A DNA stretch of 64,000 nucleotides from UBA7332 sp051657165 (GTDB lineage Bacteria; Bacteroidota; Bacteroidia; Bacteroidales; UBA7332), in contig JBOFKD010000143.1 of NCBI GenBank assembly GCA_051657165.1, forward strand, positions 29,986 through 93,985. Reading direction: 5' to 3'. This document shows positions 54,161 to 62,638 of this stretch, piece after piece (the stretch's first letter is position 1; each line of letters starts with the position of its first letter). Below the pieces are notes generated by a model. The model made no database searches, was not told the DNA's origin, and saw only the letters and a list, made by a program, of their open reading frames with translations. The position numbers were made by a program, and so were the translations under genes.

Positions 54161-55405
54161 TCAGAATGCTTCTGTAATATTCATGTACAATAATGTCTGT
54201 TTATCAACCGGACTATACCCTACATCAAAGCGCAGATTCATTCTTGGTTGCAGCTCTATACGGAGACCTGCTCCGATATTGGGCAGCACGCCCTCAATCC
54301 TTACCGGATTCGGACCCAGAAATCCACATCCTGCCCATGTGGCAAATCCCAGACGATTGACCATTTTCTTGATAAATGTATCCGCATCTGTGTTAAACAT
54401 CTGACGATATTCTACCAGAGCCGTATGTGCTGATTTATCTCTGTACTGACCAAGATAAAGTCCGCGAAGGTCAAACGGAGATCCAATCATAGGCATACGT
54501 GTAAAAGGTACATTTCCTATAGCATTTTTTGAATTAATAGTCCATGCTAGAACTTTGCGCAGACCTACTGTTTTATACTGACGGTAATCTATCGATGCAA
54601 ATCCCCAGTTATATGTACTACCCAGAAACTTCGGAGCATACGCCAGTTTTGTGTCCAGATACCACCCTTTATAAGGATTAGCCGGTACATCTCTGCTGTC
54701 ATAAGACAAAGACAGACCAATACTGGTAGATCTCAGATGAAGACCTGTTGAATCTCCTCCCTGCTTTATATAATAAGGATTATGCACAACCCCTTGTGCA
54801 GGTTTAGAGATATTGTCCTGCACATAGTCAATCATCGGACCAGCAAAGTAATTGGATTCTTTTATACGAAACTGAAATACCGGATTCAACTGAATCATAC
54901 TCATATAATATTCTGTAGATTCAGGACCGCGCTTCACACGACTATTCTCAGAATACCCTACTCCGTAATAATTATCACCCGTATTCTTTATAATAAAGCG
55001 TCCCATAATACGGAACTTATCGTGTTTGAAAAATAATTGCGGATAAAGTGTTCCGTTCACACCGACCCCTTGTCCGAATGTTACACCAAAAGTTAACGGC
55101 AAAACCGAACGAAGCAAAGTTGTGTCTGATGGTGAAGTACGGAAGGTAGTCAGAAAACTTCCTCCGATCACAAACCCAAAGTCCGGAGTATATCCCGGCC
55201 CTCCCAATATATTAAACTTGAAATTTCGTTTTTCTTTCTCGGCTCTTTTCTCTTCTTTTTTAATCCGCTTCATCTCTTTTTCTGAGATCTGAACGGTATC
55301 CCCGGCTAAATACAAACTGTCTTGTTCTGCAGCCATCACCTCTGTGGAAAAAAGCGATAGAATACATATACTCAATGACATGATTCTCTTTACATGCTTT
55401 ATCAT
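54161..55405 (-). CDS. Omp85-family surface antigen (POTRA-less barrel)
   Basis: A 414-residue outer-membrane protein. After a signal peptide (residues 1-25) comes a short Lys/Glu-rich region (KEMKRIKKEEKRAEKEKR). A 16-strand Omp85/BamA-type barrel follows, with IGLSLSYDSRDVPANPYKGWYL, the RGF-like FDLRGLYLGQYRD and a C-terminal strand ending NITEAF. No POTRA domains are present. Similar proteins occur widely in Bacteroidetes and are annotated as bacterial surface antigens; the cargo is unknown. A promoter with good spacing lies upstream. Confidence 0.82.
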   Translation of the reverse strand: MIKHVKRIMSLSICILSLFSTEVMAAEQDSLYLAGDTVQISEKEMKRIKKEEKRAEKEKRNFKFNILGGPGYTPDFGFVIGGSFLTTFRTSPSDTTLLRSVLPLTFGVTFGQGVGVNGTLYPQLFFKHDKFRIMGRFIIKNTGDNYYGVGYSENSRVKRGPESTEYYMSMIQLNPVFQFRIKESNYFAGPMIDYVQDNISKPAQGVVHNPYYIKQGGDSTGLHLRSTSIGLSLSYDSRDVPANPYKGWYLDTKLAYAPKFLGSTYNWGFASIDYRQYKTVGLRKVLAWTINSKNAIGNVPFTRMPMIGSPFDLRGLYLGQYRDKSAHTALVEYRQMFNTDADTFIKKMVNRLGFATWAGCGFLGPNPVRIEGVLPNIGAGLRIELQPRMNLRFDVGYSPVDKQTLLYMNITEAF

Positions 55406-55452
55406 CTTTAATAGCTAGTATAAATTGTATAAATTAAGAAACTATCCTTTTT

Positions 55453-55470
55453 TTAATACTCAAGTATTAA
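55453..55470. repeat. Short palindrome in the Omp85-like gene leader
   Basis: TTAATACT-CA-AGTATTAA, 8-bp arms around two bases. It lies between the promoter at 55480 and the ATG. Confidence 0.5.
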
Positions 55471-55479
55471 TAATGGCGG

Positions 55480-55509
55480 CAAATATAACACACTTTACTT
55501 CAAATCAAA
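55480..55509 (-). promoter_or_regulatory. Promoter of the Omp85-like gene
   Basis: On the minus strand TTTG (55509-55506), 18 bases, TATATTTG (55487-55480). Confidence 0.65.
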
Positions 55510-55696
55510 CGCATTTTTGGCCGCAAATCATACAATAAAAAATAAAATCACAGTCAGAGTGAGTCTAAAATCAACACTTTACCCGCTTTAGGAGGGCTTT
55601 TCGGACTCTTGCCGCATGTGCAAAATAATTTAACACTAAACGTCCGATATTTTACACTTCAGGAGTGTTATAAGAGAAACCCGTAAACTAAATCAC

Positions 55697-56359
55697 ATGA
55701 TGACTACGAACGAAATTATCAATGCCTTCAACTTCCGGTTTGCCTGCAAGAAGTTTGACGCGAACCGGATTATCCCTGAAAAGGACTTTGAAACGATTCT
55801 TGAATCAGCGCGTTTATCTCCTAGTTCATTCGGTTTTGAGCCGACTCATCTGGTCGTAATCCGGAATTCTGAAATACGCGAGAAACTAAAACCGGCAGCT
55901 TTCAATCAGACTCAGATCACAACCTGTTCTCATCTGGTACTTCTGCTCACACGTAAACCGGCCGATATGACCTCCGGAAGCGAATACCTGAAAGATTTTC
56001 TGAAACGTGTCAAAAAACTTGATGACCGCGACATTGATTATATGATGAAGTATTTCTTTCTTTTCGAAAAAGAAAACTTCAAATTAATGGACAATGAACG
56101 CAATCTTCTGGACTGGGCTTCAAAACAAGCTTATATTATATTGGGAAATATGCTCACTACAGCTGCACTTTTAGGAATTGACTCTTGTCCTATGGAGGGA
56201 TATAATCCGGATGATATGCGTGTATTCTTAAAAGATGAGCTGCACATAGATACTTCTCATTTTGAATTATCTGTTATGGCTGCATTTGGTTATCGTGATA
56301 TGGAACAACCGGTAAAGACAAGAGAATCGATGGACGAACTTGTTACGTGGGTCATATAA
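55697..56359 (+). CDS. NAD(P)H-dependent nitroreductase family protein
   Basis: A 220-residue FMN flavoprotein of the NfsB/FRase I type. It shows FNFRFACKKFDANRIIP with the FMN-phosphate Arg/Lys, LSPSSFGFEP, NQTQITTCSHLVLLL, and a C-terminal MAAFGYRD with a basic residue. These enzymes reduce quinones, nitro compounds or flavins using NAD(P)H in the cytosol; the physiological substrate is unknown. It is monocistronic with a terminator. The 160 bases upstream contain an ACACT/AGTGT dyad near 55656-55670 but no TAnnTTTG match. Confidence 0.9.
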   Translation: MMTTNEIINAFNFRFACKKFDANRIIPEKDFETILESARLSPSSFGFEPTHLVVIRNSEIREKLKPAAFNQTQITTCSHLVLLLTRKPADMTSGSEYLKDFLKRVKKLDDRDIDYMMKYFFLFEKENFKLMDNERNLLDWASKQAYIILGNMLTTAALLGIDSCPMEGYNPDDMRVFLKDELHIDTSHFELSVMAAFGYRDMEQPVKTRESMDELVTWVI

Positions 56360-56363
56360 ATAA

Positions 56364-56395
56364 GAAGGCGGATATTAAATATCTGCCTTTTTTTA
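56364..56395 (+). terminator. Intrinsic terminator
   Basis: AAGGC-GATA pairs with TATC-GCCTT across a short loop with one mismatch, followed by seven T residues. Confidence 0.8.
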
Positions 56396-56507
56396 TACTA
56401 TTCCGTCTGTTTGCTTTTTTTGTATTTCCTGTTAAATCTTACAAAGAGAGGAATCCCATTCCGAAATTAGGATTATATTAGGCCCCAATATTATCAGATT
56501 TATTCTT

Positions 56508-56933
56508 TTGACACAATTAAAGTACATATCAACACTCATTCTTACCGGAGTTATTCTGATCTTCGGTTTAGGTATTACACTTCAGCATCTGAATTGTAAG
56601 TGTCGGTTTGTGCCTGATAATATGCATTCTTCAGTACAGACAGCTCATGCTTCGGATTGTTGTCACTCATTACCTGCTTCTTCTGAAACAGACAGTAGTA
56701 CAGCCGAAAATTGCAATTGTGCTGTCAGCTTCTGCCAGACAGAACTAAATGATGAAACACTGATTTCATCTTCATCGTCGTGCAGCAGTCTTACAATGCT
56801 ATCGTTTATTTTTACTCTTCTTCTGTTACTCAGAAAACCTCTTTTACTGAGCAGTAGATCTGTTTCATCCTCAAAATGTCGTATTGCATCCGGACGTGAA
56901 CGATTATCTCTGCATGCAATACTTATTATTTAA
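56508..56933 (+). CDS. Small Cys-rich membrane protein, doubtful start
   Basis: A 141-codon frame starting with TTG. Residues 7-25 form a hydrophobic helix (ISTLILTGVILIFGLGITL). A loop with ten cysteines follows (CKC, CCH, CNC and single Cys). A second hydrophobic segment lies at about 97-111 (MLSFIFTLLLLL) with a basic tail. Small proteins of this shape occur beside metal-efflux genes in Bacteroidetes. No ATG lies before the first helix, so either TTG is used or the gene is not expressed. I do not recognise a family. It lies upstream of tcyP, but 200 bases with a hairpin separate them. Confidence 0.4.
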   Translation: MTQLKYISTLILTGVILIFGLGITLQHLNCKCRFVPDNMHSSVQTAHASDCCHSLPASSETDSSTAENCNCAVSFCQTELNDETLISSSSSCSSLTMLSFIFTLLLLLRKPLLLSSRSVSSSKCRIASGRERLSLHAILII

Positions 56934-56998
56934 CATTCCCTTTCACATCAGACATTGTTCTGAAGTGAGCACTCCTTATCATTCTTAACGGTTATTCC

Positions 56999-57048
56999 CC
57001 TGACTATCTGGTGGTGACAAAACACGCATTCACTTCTCCAAAGTCAGG
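56999..57048 (+). other. Hairpin upstream of tcyP
   Basis: CCTGACT (56999-57005) pairs with AGTCAGG (57042-57048). Inside it TGG and GGTGA pair with TCACT and CCA. There is no T run, so it is not a terminator. It could be an RNA regulatory element or an operator; no known riboswitch consensus is seen. Confidence 0.3.
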
Positions 57049-57139
57049 ACAACCTCATTATTCCTAAAAAAATAACAATTTTCGTTGATACATTTCAGCG
57101 ATTGATTTGTTATGCAAAAAAAGAACCTCGTATATATTA

Positions 57140-58531
57140 ATGACTATGGCATTTATTTTAATTAATCTGCTCGTATTCATCGGGCTTATTGTATGGTTAT
57201 ATATCCTGCAACGTAAATTCACAAAGTTTCCTAAGCGCGTATTTCTGGCGCTGGGACTAGGTATTCTGTCAGGTTTTCTTATTCAATATATCTATGGCAG
57301 TCAGTCTGACGTTACCCTGGAAACCCTTAATTGGATCGGACTTGTCGGCGACGGATACGTACGGCTTTTACAGATGATCGTCATGCCTCTTATCATGATT
57401 TCTATTCTTTCGGCTGTTGTCAACATGAAAGAAGGAGGCAAAGATCTCGGAAAATTAAGTACAACCATTATACTCTTTCTGGTCGGGACGGCTGTTATTG
57501 CCGGATTTACAGGTATTCTTTCGGCCAATCTTTTCGGACTTAACGCTGAAGGACTTCAGATGGGAACCCTCGAAACAGCACGCGCCGGCTATCTCGAAGG
57601 TAAACTAAGCGATCTGAACAACACAGGCTTTGCCACTCGTCTCGTAAATCTTATCCCATCCAATCCGTTCGAGGATATGACGGGAGCACGTGACACATCT
57701 ACAATCGGAGTGGTTATATTCTCTGCTTTTCTGGGTGTTGCCTCTCTGGGTATCGCCAGGAAGAAACCTCAGTCTTTTGAGTTTTTCAGAAATCTGGTCA
57801 ATGCACTGCACGATGTTATCATGCGTCTTGTCACACTGATTCTCCGCCTGACTCCGTTCGGCGTTCTGGCTCTGATGACTAAAGTAGTAGCTACCAGCAA
57901 TGCGGGGGATATTCTGGACCTCGGACGTTTTGTACTGGCTTCATATGTAGCATTGATTGCTATGTTTATCATTCACCTCATCATGATCGGTATTGCAGGA
58001 ATAAATCCGTTCATATATGTAAGAAAAGTTCTTCCTGTACTCACTTTTGCATTTACATCACGCAGCAGTGCAGGTACTATACCATTAAATATCGAAACTC
58101 AGGTCGACAAGCTTGGTGTAAACGAAGGTGTCGCAAACCTTTCAGCCTCGCTGGGTGCTTCTATCGGACAAAATGGTTGCGCGGCAATTTACCCGGCTAT
58201 GCTGGCAGTCATGATTGCACCCATAGCAGGTGTGGATCCCTGGAACTGGGAGTTTATCATCAAACTGCTGGCCATTATCGCCGTCAGTTCATTCGGTGTT
58301 GCAGGAGTAGGCGGAGGAGCCACATTTGCAGCTCTGATCGTATTATCATCTCTCAACTTCCCGGTTGCACTGGTTGGTTTGCTTATCTCTATTGAACCGC
58401 TGATAGATATGGGCCGTACAGCTCTGAACGTCAACGGAGCAATGACTACCGGAATCATCACCGGTAAGATATTCGGTCAGTTTGACCGTATGAAATTCTA
58501 TGATAATGATATGCGCGAACCTGAAGAATAA
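57140..58531 (+). CDS. tcyP: L-cystine/sodium symporter TcyP (DAACS family)
   Basis: A 463-residue membrane transporter of the dicarboxylate/amino acid:cation symporter family. It matches B. subtilis TcyP in length and in many segments: YVRLLQMIVMPLIMISILSA, NPFEDMTGARDTSTIGVV, FTSRSSAGTIPLN, SIGQNGCAAIYPAMLAVM, VAGVGGGATFAAL and EPLIDMGRTALNV. About eight membrane helices plus two re-entrant loops are expected. It imports cystine. ATG at 57140 is preferred to an upstream TTG. It begins an operon with a MATE exporter (9 bases on) and gshF, joining sulfur-amino-acid uptake to glutathione synthesis. Confidence 0.92.
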   Translation: MTMAFILINLLVFIGLIVWLYILQRKFTKFPKRVFLALGLGILSGFLIQYIYGSQSDVTLETLNWIGLVGDGYVRLLQMIVMPLIMISILSAVVNMKEGGKDLGKLSTTIILFLVGTAVIAGFTGILSANLFGLNAEGLQMGTLETARAGYLEGKLSDLNNTGFATRLVNLIPSNPFEDMTGARDTSTIGVVIFSAFLGVASLGIARKKPQSFEFFRNLVNALHDVIMRLVTLILRLTPFGVLALMTKVVATSNAGDILDLGRFVLASYVALIAMFIIHLIMIGIAGINPFIYVRKVLPVLTFAFTSRSSAGTIPLNIETQVDKLGVNEGVANLSASLGASIGQNGCAAIYPAMLAVMIAPIAGVDPWNWEFIIKLLAIIAVSSFGVAGVGGGATFAALIVLSSLNFPVALVGLLISIEPLIDMGRTALNVNGAMTTGIITGKIFGQFDRMKFYDNDMREPEE

Positions 58532-58539
58532 TCAATCCA

Positions 58540-59961
58540 ATGACAAAAAAAATACCATCGGCTGAAAATGCCACCTGGTCTTTGTTGAAACTGGCATGGC
58601 CGGTCATTCTCTCTTCACTCCTGCATCTTACCTACAACCTCATTGATATGCTGTGGGTCGGACGTCTGGGAAGCGGAGCTGTGGCTGCGGTCGGAAGTGC
58701 CACTTTTTTCATCAATCTGGGATGGGCTTTTGCCAGTATTATAACAATCGGAACAACAGTCTCTATCTCACATGCTGTCGGAGCACAAAACAAAAAGCTT
58801 GTCCAGCGCTATGTTTCGTCCTCCATGGTAGCAATGCTCCTGCTCGGAGTCGTTTACACCTCTTTTCTGCTGTTCACTCCCCGCTATCTGATCGGATTCT
58901 TCAAAATCCCTGATCCGGTAGTTGTCGAACAGTCTGTCCAATATCTGCGCATCAATGCGATTGGTGTAATTATCGGATTTTTCAATCTGATATTCTCAGG
59001 TATTCTGGATGCACACGGCCGCACCAAATCATCTTTCCGCGCCGTATTGTATGGGAATATTGTAAACATGATTCTCGATCCGATATTTATTATCTATCTG
59101 GATCTGGGTGTTTCAGGGGCTGCATACGCCACTGTCATTTCGCGGTCAGTAGCCTTTCTGTTCTTCTACATACTGATTCATAAGAAACATCTGGTTGTCC
59201 TTTCGTTTCTTCATGCAGGCACCGAACAATTGCGTCAGATTCTTCGTATCGGTCTTCCGGGATCCCTGCAAAGAACCTTGTTCACATTAATCGCAATTAT
59301 TATCGGACGAATTGTTGCTGACTTTGGTACCGATGCAATCGCTGCCCAGAAAATAGGACTTCAGATCGAATCGCTGAGTTTCACCATCATGGGCGGGCTC
59401 TCTCAGGCCATGGCTATACTTGTCGGTCAGAGTTTTGGCGCAAAATCATTCCTGCGTATTAAATCATTGTATAAAGCCGGATTACGTATCAATCTTATGA
59501 TTGGCGCTGCAATGACTGTAATCTTTGTTGTCTTCGCCAGAGACCTGGTATCTGTTTTTGTAGATACACCCGAAACAATAGAGATGGGAAGTGCCTATTT
59601 ACGTATCGTCGGATTCTCACAACTGTTCATGGGGCTGGATATGATGACAGCCGGAACCTACAACGGACAGGGCATGACCAAATATCCGGCATCCAACAGT
59701 GTCATTCAGACTTCGCTCCGTATTCCGCTCGCTTATGTTCTCAGCCATTATACAGCCTTAGGCATAGACGGCGTATGGCTCAGTATATCCATTACCAGCA
59801 TCGGTCGCGGAATTGTCCTCTACTTTATGTACAAAGTGCGCGAAAGCAAACTGGGAAGACTGGACAAAATAGAACTGCGCAAGCAGATCAGAAAACAACA
59901 ACTGGAAAAAGAACAGGACGAAAATTATCCTTATTCCAGTAATACAATTAACGACAATTAA
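58540..59961 (+). CDS. MATE-family multidrug/metabolite exporter
   Basis: A 473-residue, 12-helix antiporter of the MATE superfamily. Two homologous six-helix halves are visible. The first opens with LAWPVILSSLLHLTYNLIDMLWVGRLG and the second with IGLPGSLQRTLFTLIAIIIGRIVADFG. It exports organic cations or other metabolites using a Na+ or H+ gradient. It lies 9 bases after tcyP and 13 bases before gshF, so it shares their transcript. A link to thiol or xenobiotic-conjugate export is possible but only inferred from the operon. Confidence 0.93.
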   Translation: MTKKIPSAENATWSLLKLAWPVILSSLLHLTYNLIDMLWVGRLGSGAVAAVGSATFFINLGWAFASIITIGTTVSISHAVGAQNKKLVQRYVSSSMVAMLLLGVVYTSFLLFTPRYLIGFFKIPDPVVVEQSVQYLRINAIGVIIGFFNLIFSGILDAHGRTKSSFRAVLYGNIVNMILDPIFIIYLDLGVSGAAYATVISRSVAFLFFYILIHKKHLVVLSFLHAGTEQLRQILRIGLPGSLQRTLFTLIAIIIGRIVADFGTDAIAAQKIGLQIESLSFTIMGGLSQAMAILVGQSFGAKSFLRIKSLYKAGLRINLMIGAAMTVIFVVFARDLVSVFVDTPETIEMGSAYLRIVGFSQLFMGLDMMTAGTYNGQGMTKYPASNSVIQTSLRIPLAYVLSHYTALGIDGVWLSISITSIGRGIVLYFMYKVRESKLGRLDKIELRKQIRKQQLEKEQDENYPYSSNTINDN

Positions 59962-59974
59962 ACACATAACAGAT

Positions 59975-62263
59975 ATGGAACGTGCCATCAAAAAAGTCAA
60001 AAGACTTATTCTCAACGGGAAATTCGGAATTGAGAAAGAAAACCTCCGCATTACAGCGGACGGTCATTTAGCACTGACTCCTCATCCGGATTCTCTCGGA
60101 AATAAAGGCGATAATCCTTATATCACAACTGATTTCTCCGAAAGTCAGATCGAAATGATTACGCCTCCGCTTAACAGTATAGCTCAGGCTCTTGGTTTTA
60201 TGGAAACCATCAACGATATCGTAAGCGAAAATATCGGGAATGAGTTGCTATGGCCCCAAAGCCTTCCTCCGCTTCTTCCCGAAGAAAACCTTATTCCCAT
60301 TGCCAGATACAGCGAAGAAGACAAGGAGCTTGAGGCTTACCGGACTGCCCTTGCTGAGATTTATGGCAAAAAAAGACAACTCATTTCAGGCATTCATTTT
60401 AATTTCTCTCTTTCGGATGAATGGTTTGAAGAAGTTATTAAACACAGCGAAACAAAATATACTTTACGGGAGTATAAAGAACATGTATATATGAAGATGA
60501 TGCGAAACTTTATGCGCTTTCGCTGGATATATATATGGCTCTTCGGCGAAACTCCGGTTGCCGAAGAGAGTTTCAGGGTTCCTTCTCTTTCCGGGAAAGA
60601 GGAACGGGTCATGAAAAGCGGACTAAGTATAAGTCTCCGCAATGGTCCTCTGGGCTACCGGAATAAAGAGGAGTTTTACATGGATTACAGTTCTCCGGAG
60701 CATTATAAGGCACAGATAGAGCAACTGGTAAGCGACGGCAGACTTCTATGCAGCAAAGAGCTTTATATGCCTTTCCGTATTAAATTCCTCGAAAAAGACA
60801 ACGGAGCTCCATCCTACGTCGAAGTCAGACTGATTGATCTGGATCCTCTTTCAAGATCCGGAGTATCTGCTCATGCACTGTACTTTACCCATATTCTGCT
60901 GCTCTATTCGTTACTGAAAGATGAAGATACGCATTTCAACAGTGAAGAGCAGTTTATTGCTAACCGTAAACAGGATTTTGCCGCCTCATTCGGTCGATGC
61001 CTGGAGTGCAGATTTCCCTACGGTGCATCTAAAGGCCATACCGTATGGCACGAAGCCGGCGAGTTACTGAATGACATATACCATACGCTTGAACCCTATA
61101 CCATATGGTCCAACCAGATTTATCAGCAACAGTGGAACTATGTCCGGTCTCTCGTTACGAATCCGGATTTGCGCCCGGGAATCATTGTATATAACGGATG
61201 TAAAGAAAAGGGATTTCTGAACTATCACCTGGAGAAAGCTGCTGAATACAAACAGGAGTCAAAACAGAAAGGATTCCGTTTTCATGGTCTCGAAGATATG
61301 GAACTCTCCACTCAGTTACTGCTGAAAGCTGCCATACGGCGTGGTGTGCATTTTGAAATACTCGACCGGAAGGAGAATTTTATCCGTCTTTTCAACAAGG
61401 AAAAGGAGGAGTATGTCATACAGGCTACAAAAACCTCCCTCGATAATTATGCCTCTGTGCTTATCATGGAGAATAAAGTAGTAACAAAAAAAGTTCTGGA
61501 CCGGCATCATATTCGCACCCCTGAAGGACGTGAATATACTGATCCTATGCATGCTATGTCCGATTTTCATTACTTCGGACACGAATCTGTAGTGGTAAAA
61601 CCCAAATCTACGAACTTCGGTCTGGGCATTACCATTCTCAAGCATCCGTACAAGCGCGAAGATTTCGAAGCGGCTCTGGAGATAGCTTTTGATCATGACA
61701 ATACAATTCTCATTGAGAAATTTGTGCCGGGCCGTGAATTCCGCTTTCTGGTTATTGATCATGAGGTTGCAGGAGTATTACATCGTGTACCGGCAAATGT
61801 ATCCGGAGACGGTGTTTCTACCGTCCGCCAGCTTATCGAAAAGAAAAATATGGATCCTCTCCGTGGGAAAGGTTACAAAACTCCATTGGAGAAAATCGCT
61901 ACAGGCCGCGAAGAAGAGCTGTTTCTGCATCAGCAGGGATTAAAATTCGAATCCGTTCCGGCCAAAGATCAGGTGGTCTATCTGCGTGAGAACTCAAATA
62001 TCAGCACAGGCGGTGACAGCATTGATTTTACCGATGAAGTCGGACGCACCTACAAGCAGATTGCCGTGACTGCTGCCGAAATGGTCAATGCCCGTATCTG
62101 CGGAGTAGATATGATGATTCAGGATATTTACGAGCCGGCCGGTGATCACAATTACGCCATTATTGAATTAAATTTCAATCCGGCCATTCATATTCATTGC
62201 TTTCCGTACCGGGGCAAAGACCGAAAAGCAAACGAAAAGATTCTCAATGCTTTAGGATTTTAA
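59975..62263 (+). CDS. gshF: Bifunctional glutamate-cysteine ligase/glutathione synthetase (GshF)
   Basis: A 762-residue fusion. Residues 1 to about 470 are a gamma-glutamylcysteine ligase (GshA-type): FGIEKENLRI, TTDFSESQIEMITPP, ISGIHFNFSLS, EVRLIDLDPL. The C-terminal part (about 490-762) is an ATP-grasp glutathione synthetase, with VVVKPKSTNFGLGITIL, EKFVPGREFRFLVI and the metal site IIELNFNPAIHIHCFPY. It makes glutathione from Glu, Cys and Gly in one protein, as in Streptococcus and Listeria. The operon with a cystine importer and an exporter fits a thiol-redox role. Gene fusion and operon structure suggest past horizontal transfer (inference). Confidence 0.95.
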   Translation: MERAIKKVKRLILNGKFGIEKENLRITADGHLALTPHPDSLGNKGDNPYITTDFSESQIEMITPPLNSIAQALGFMETINDIVSENIGNELLWPQSLPPLLPEENLIPIARYSEEDKELEAYRTALAEIYGKKRQLISGIHFNFSLSDEWFEEVIKHSETKYTLREYKEHVYMKMMRNFMRFRWIYIWLFGETPVAEESFRVPSLSGKEERVMKSGLSISLRNGPLGYRNKEEFYMDYSSPEHYKAQIEQLVSDGRLLCSKELYMPFRIKFLEKDNGAPSYVEVRLIDLDPLSRSGVSAHALYFTHILLLYSLLKDEDTHFNSEEQFIANRKQDFAASFGRCLECRFPYGASKGHTVWHEAGELLNDIYHTLEPYTIWSNQIYQQQWNYVRSLVTNPDLRPGIIVYNGCKEKGFLNYHLEKAAEYKQESKQKGFRFHGLEDMELSTQLLLKAAIRRGVHFEILDRKENFIRLFNKEKEEYVIQATKTSLDNYASVLIMENKVVTKKVLDRHHIRTPEGREYTDPMHAMSDFHYFGHESVVVKPKSTNFGLGITILKHPYKREDFEAALEIAFDHDNTILIEKFVPGREFRFLVIDHEVAGVLHRVPANVSGDGVSTVRQLIEKKNMDPLRGKGYKTPLEKIATGREEELFLHQQGLKFESVPAKDQVVYLRENSNISTGGDSIDFTDEVGRTYKQIAVTAAEMVNARICGVDMMIQDIYEPAGDHNYAIIELNFNPAIHIHCFPYRGKDRKANEKILNALGF

Positions 62264-62322
62264 CAACGTCACGAACAAAAGCTACACAGAAAATGTTTTA
62301 GAAAAAAAATAAGTCAAATGTA

Positions 62323-62352
62323 TTGCAGAATTAAATCGTTTCTATACATTTG
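62323..62352 (+). promoter_or_regulatory. Promoter of the trp leader/trpB transcript
   Basis: TTG (62323-62325), 19 bases, TACATTTG (62345-62352). The predicted start is near 62358, about 40 bases before the leader ATG. Confidence 0.8.
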
Positions 62353-62398
62353 TGCAATCGAAACAAAAAATTAAAACAGCTTCTAAAAATAAATCAGT

Positions 62399-62503
62399 AT
62401 GAATTTTTCTCAACTAAATAATAAAGCATGGTGGTGGCACAGCGGAACTTTCTGTTGTGAGAACTTGCTTTATACTTTAGTGAAAGAAGATATCCGGATA
62501 TAG
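62399..62503 (+). CDS. trpL: trp operon leader peptide (attenuator peptide)
   Basis: A 34-codon ORF with three consecutive Trp codons (TGG x3) at residues 11-13, followed by His, and two adjacent Cys further on: MNFSQLNNKAWWWHSG, then TFCCENLLY. Trp is the rarest residue, so three in a row in a short ORF is strong evidence of a sensor for charged tRNA-Trp. It lies between a consensus promoter and an intrinsic terminator, upstream of trpB. This is the standard layout of transcription attenuation: stalling at the Trp codons lets an antiterminator form. Segment 62452-62461 (CTGTTGTGAG) can pair with 62538-62547 (CTTGCAACAG) over 10 bp with two G-U pairs, overlapping the top of the terminator. 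That antiterminator is a suggestion by eye. Confidence 0.9.
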   Translation: MNFSQLNNKAWWWHSGTFCCENLLYTLVKEDIRI

Positions 62504-62526
62504 ATTTATATACGATATTTTTTCGC

Positions 62527-62566
62527 AAAGCGCGTTACTTGCAACAGCAGTAACGCGCTTTTTTTT
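62527..62566 (+). terminator. trp attenuator terminator
   Basis: A 13-bp perfect stem (62527-62539 with 62549-62561; core AGCGCGTTACT) with a 9-base loop and a T run to 62566, 24 bases after the leader-peptide stop and 72 bases before trpB. A second weak hairpin (62486-62494 with 62514-62524) overlaps the peptide stop and could act as a pause structure. Confidence 0.92.
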
Positions 62567-62638
62567 GTGCCATTTTTTCAGAAACTGTATTGATTTGTTT
62601 CATGTATTCTCAGCAAATCCAAATAAAACAACAAAGAT

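Noticed and set aside
62399..62566. T-box or TRAP-type control of trpB
   Set aside because: No T-box specifier/antiterminator consensus and no GAG/UAG repeats; a Trp-codon leader peptide explains the region better.
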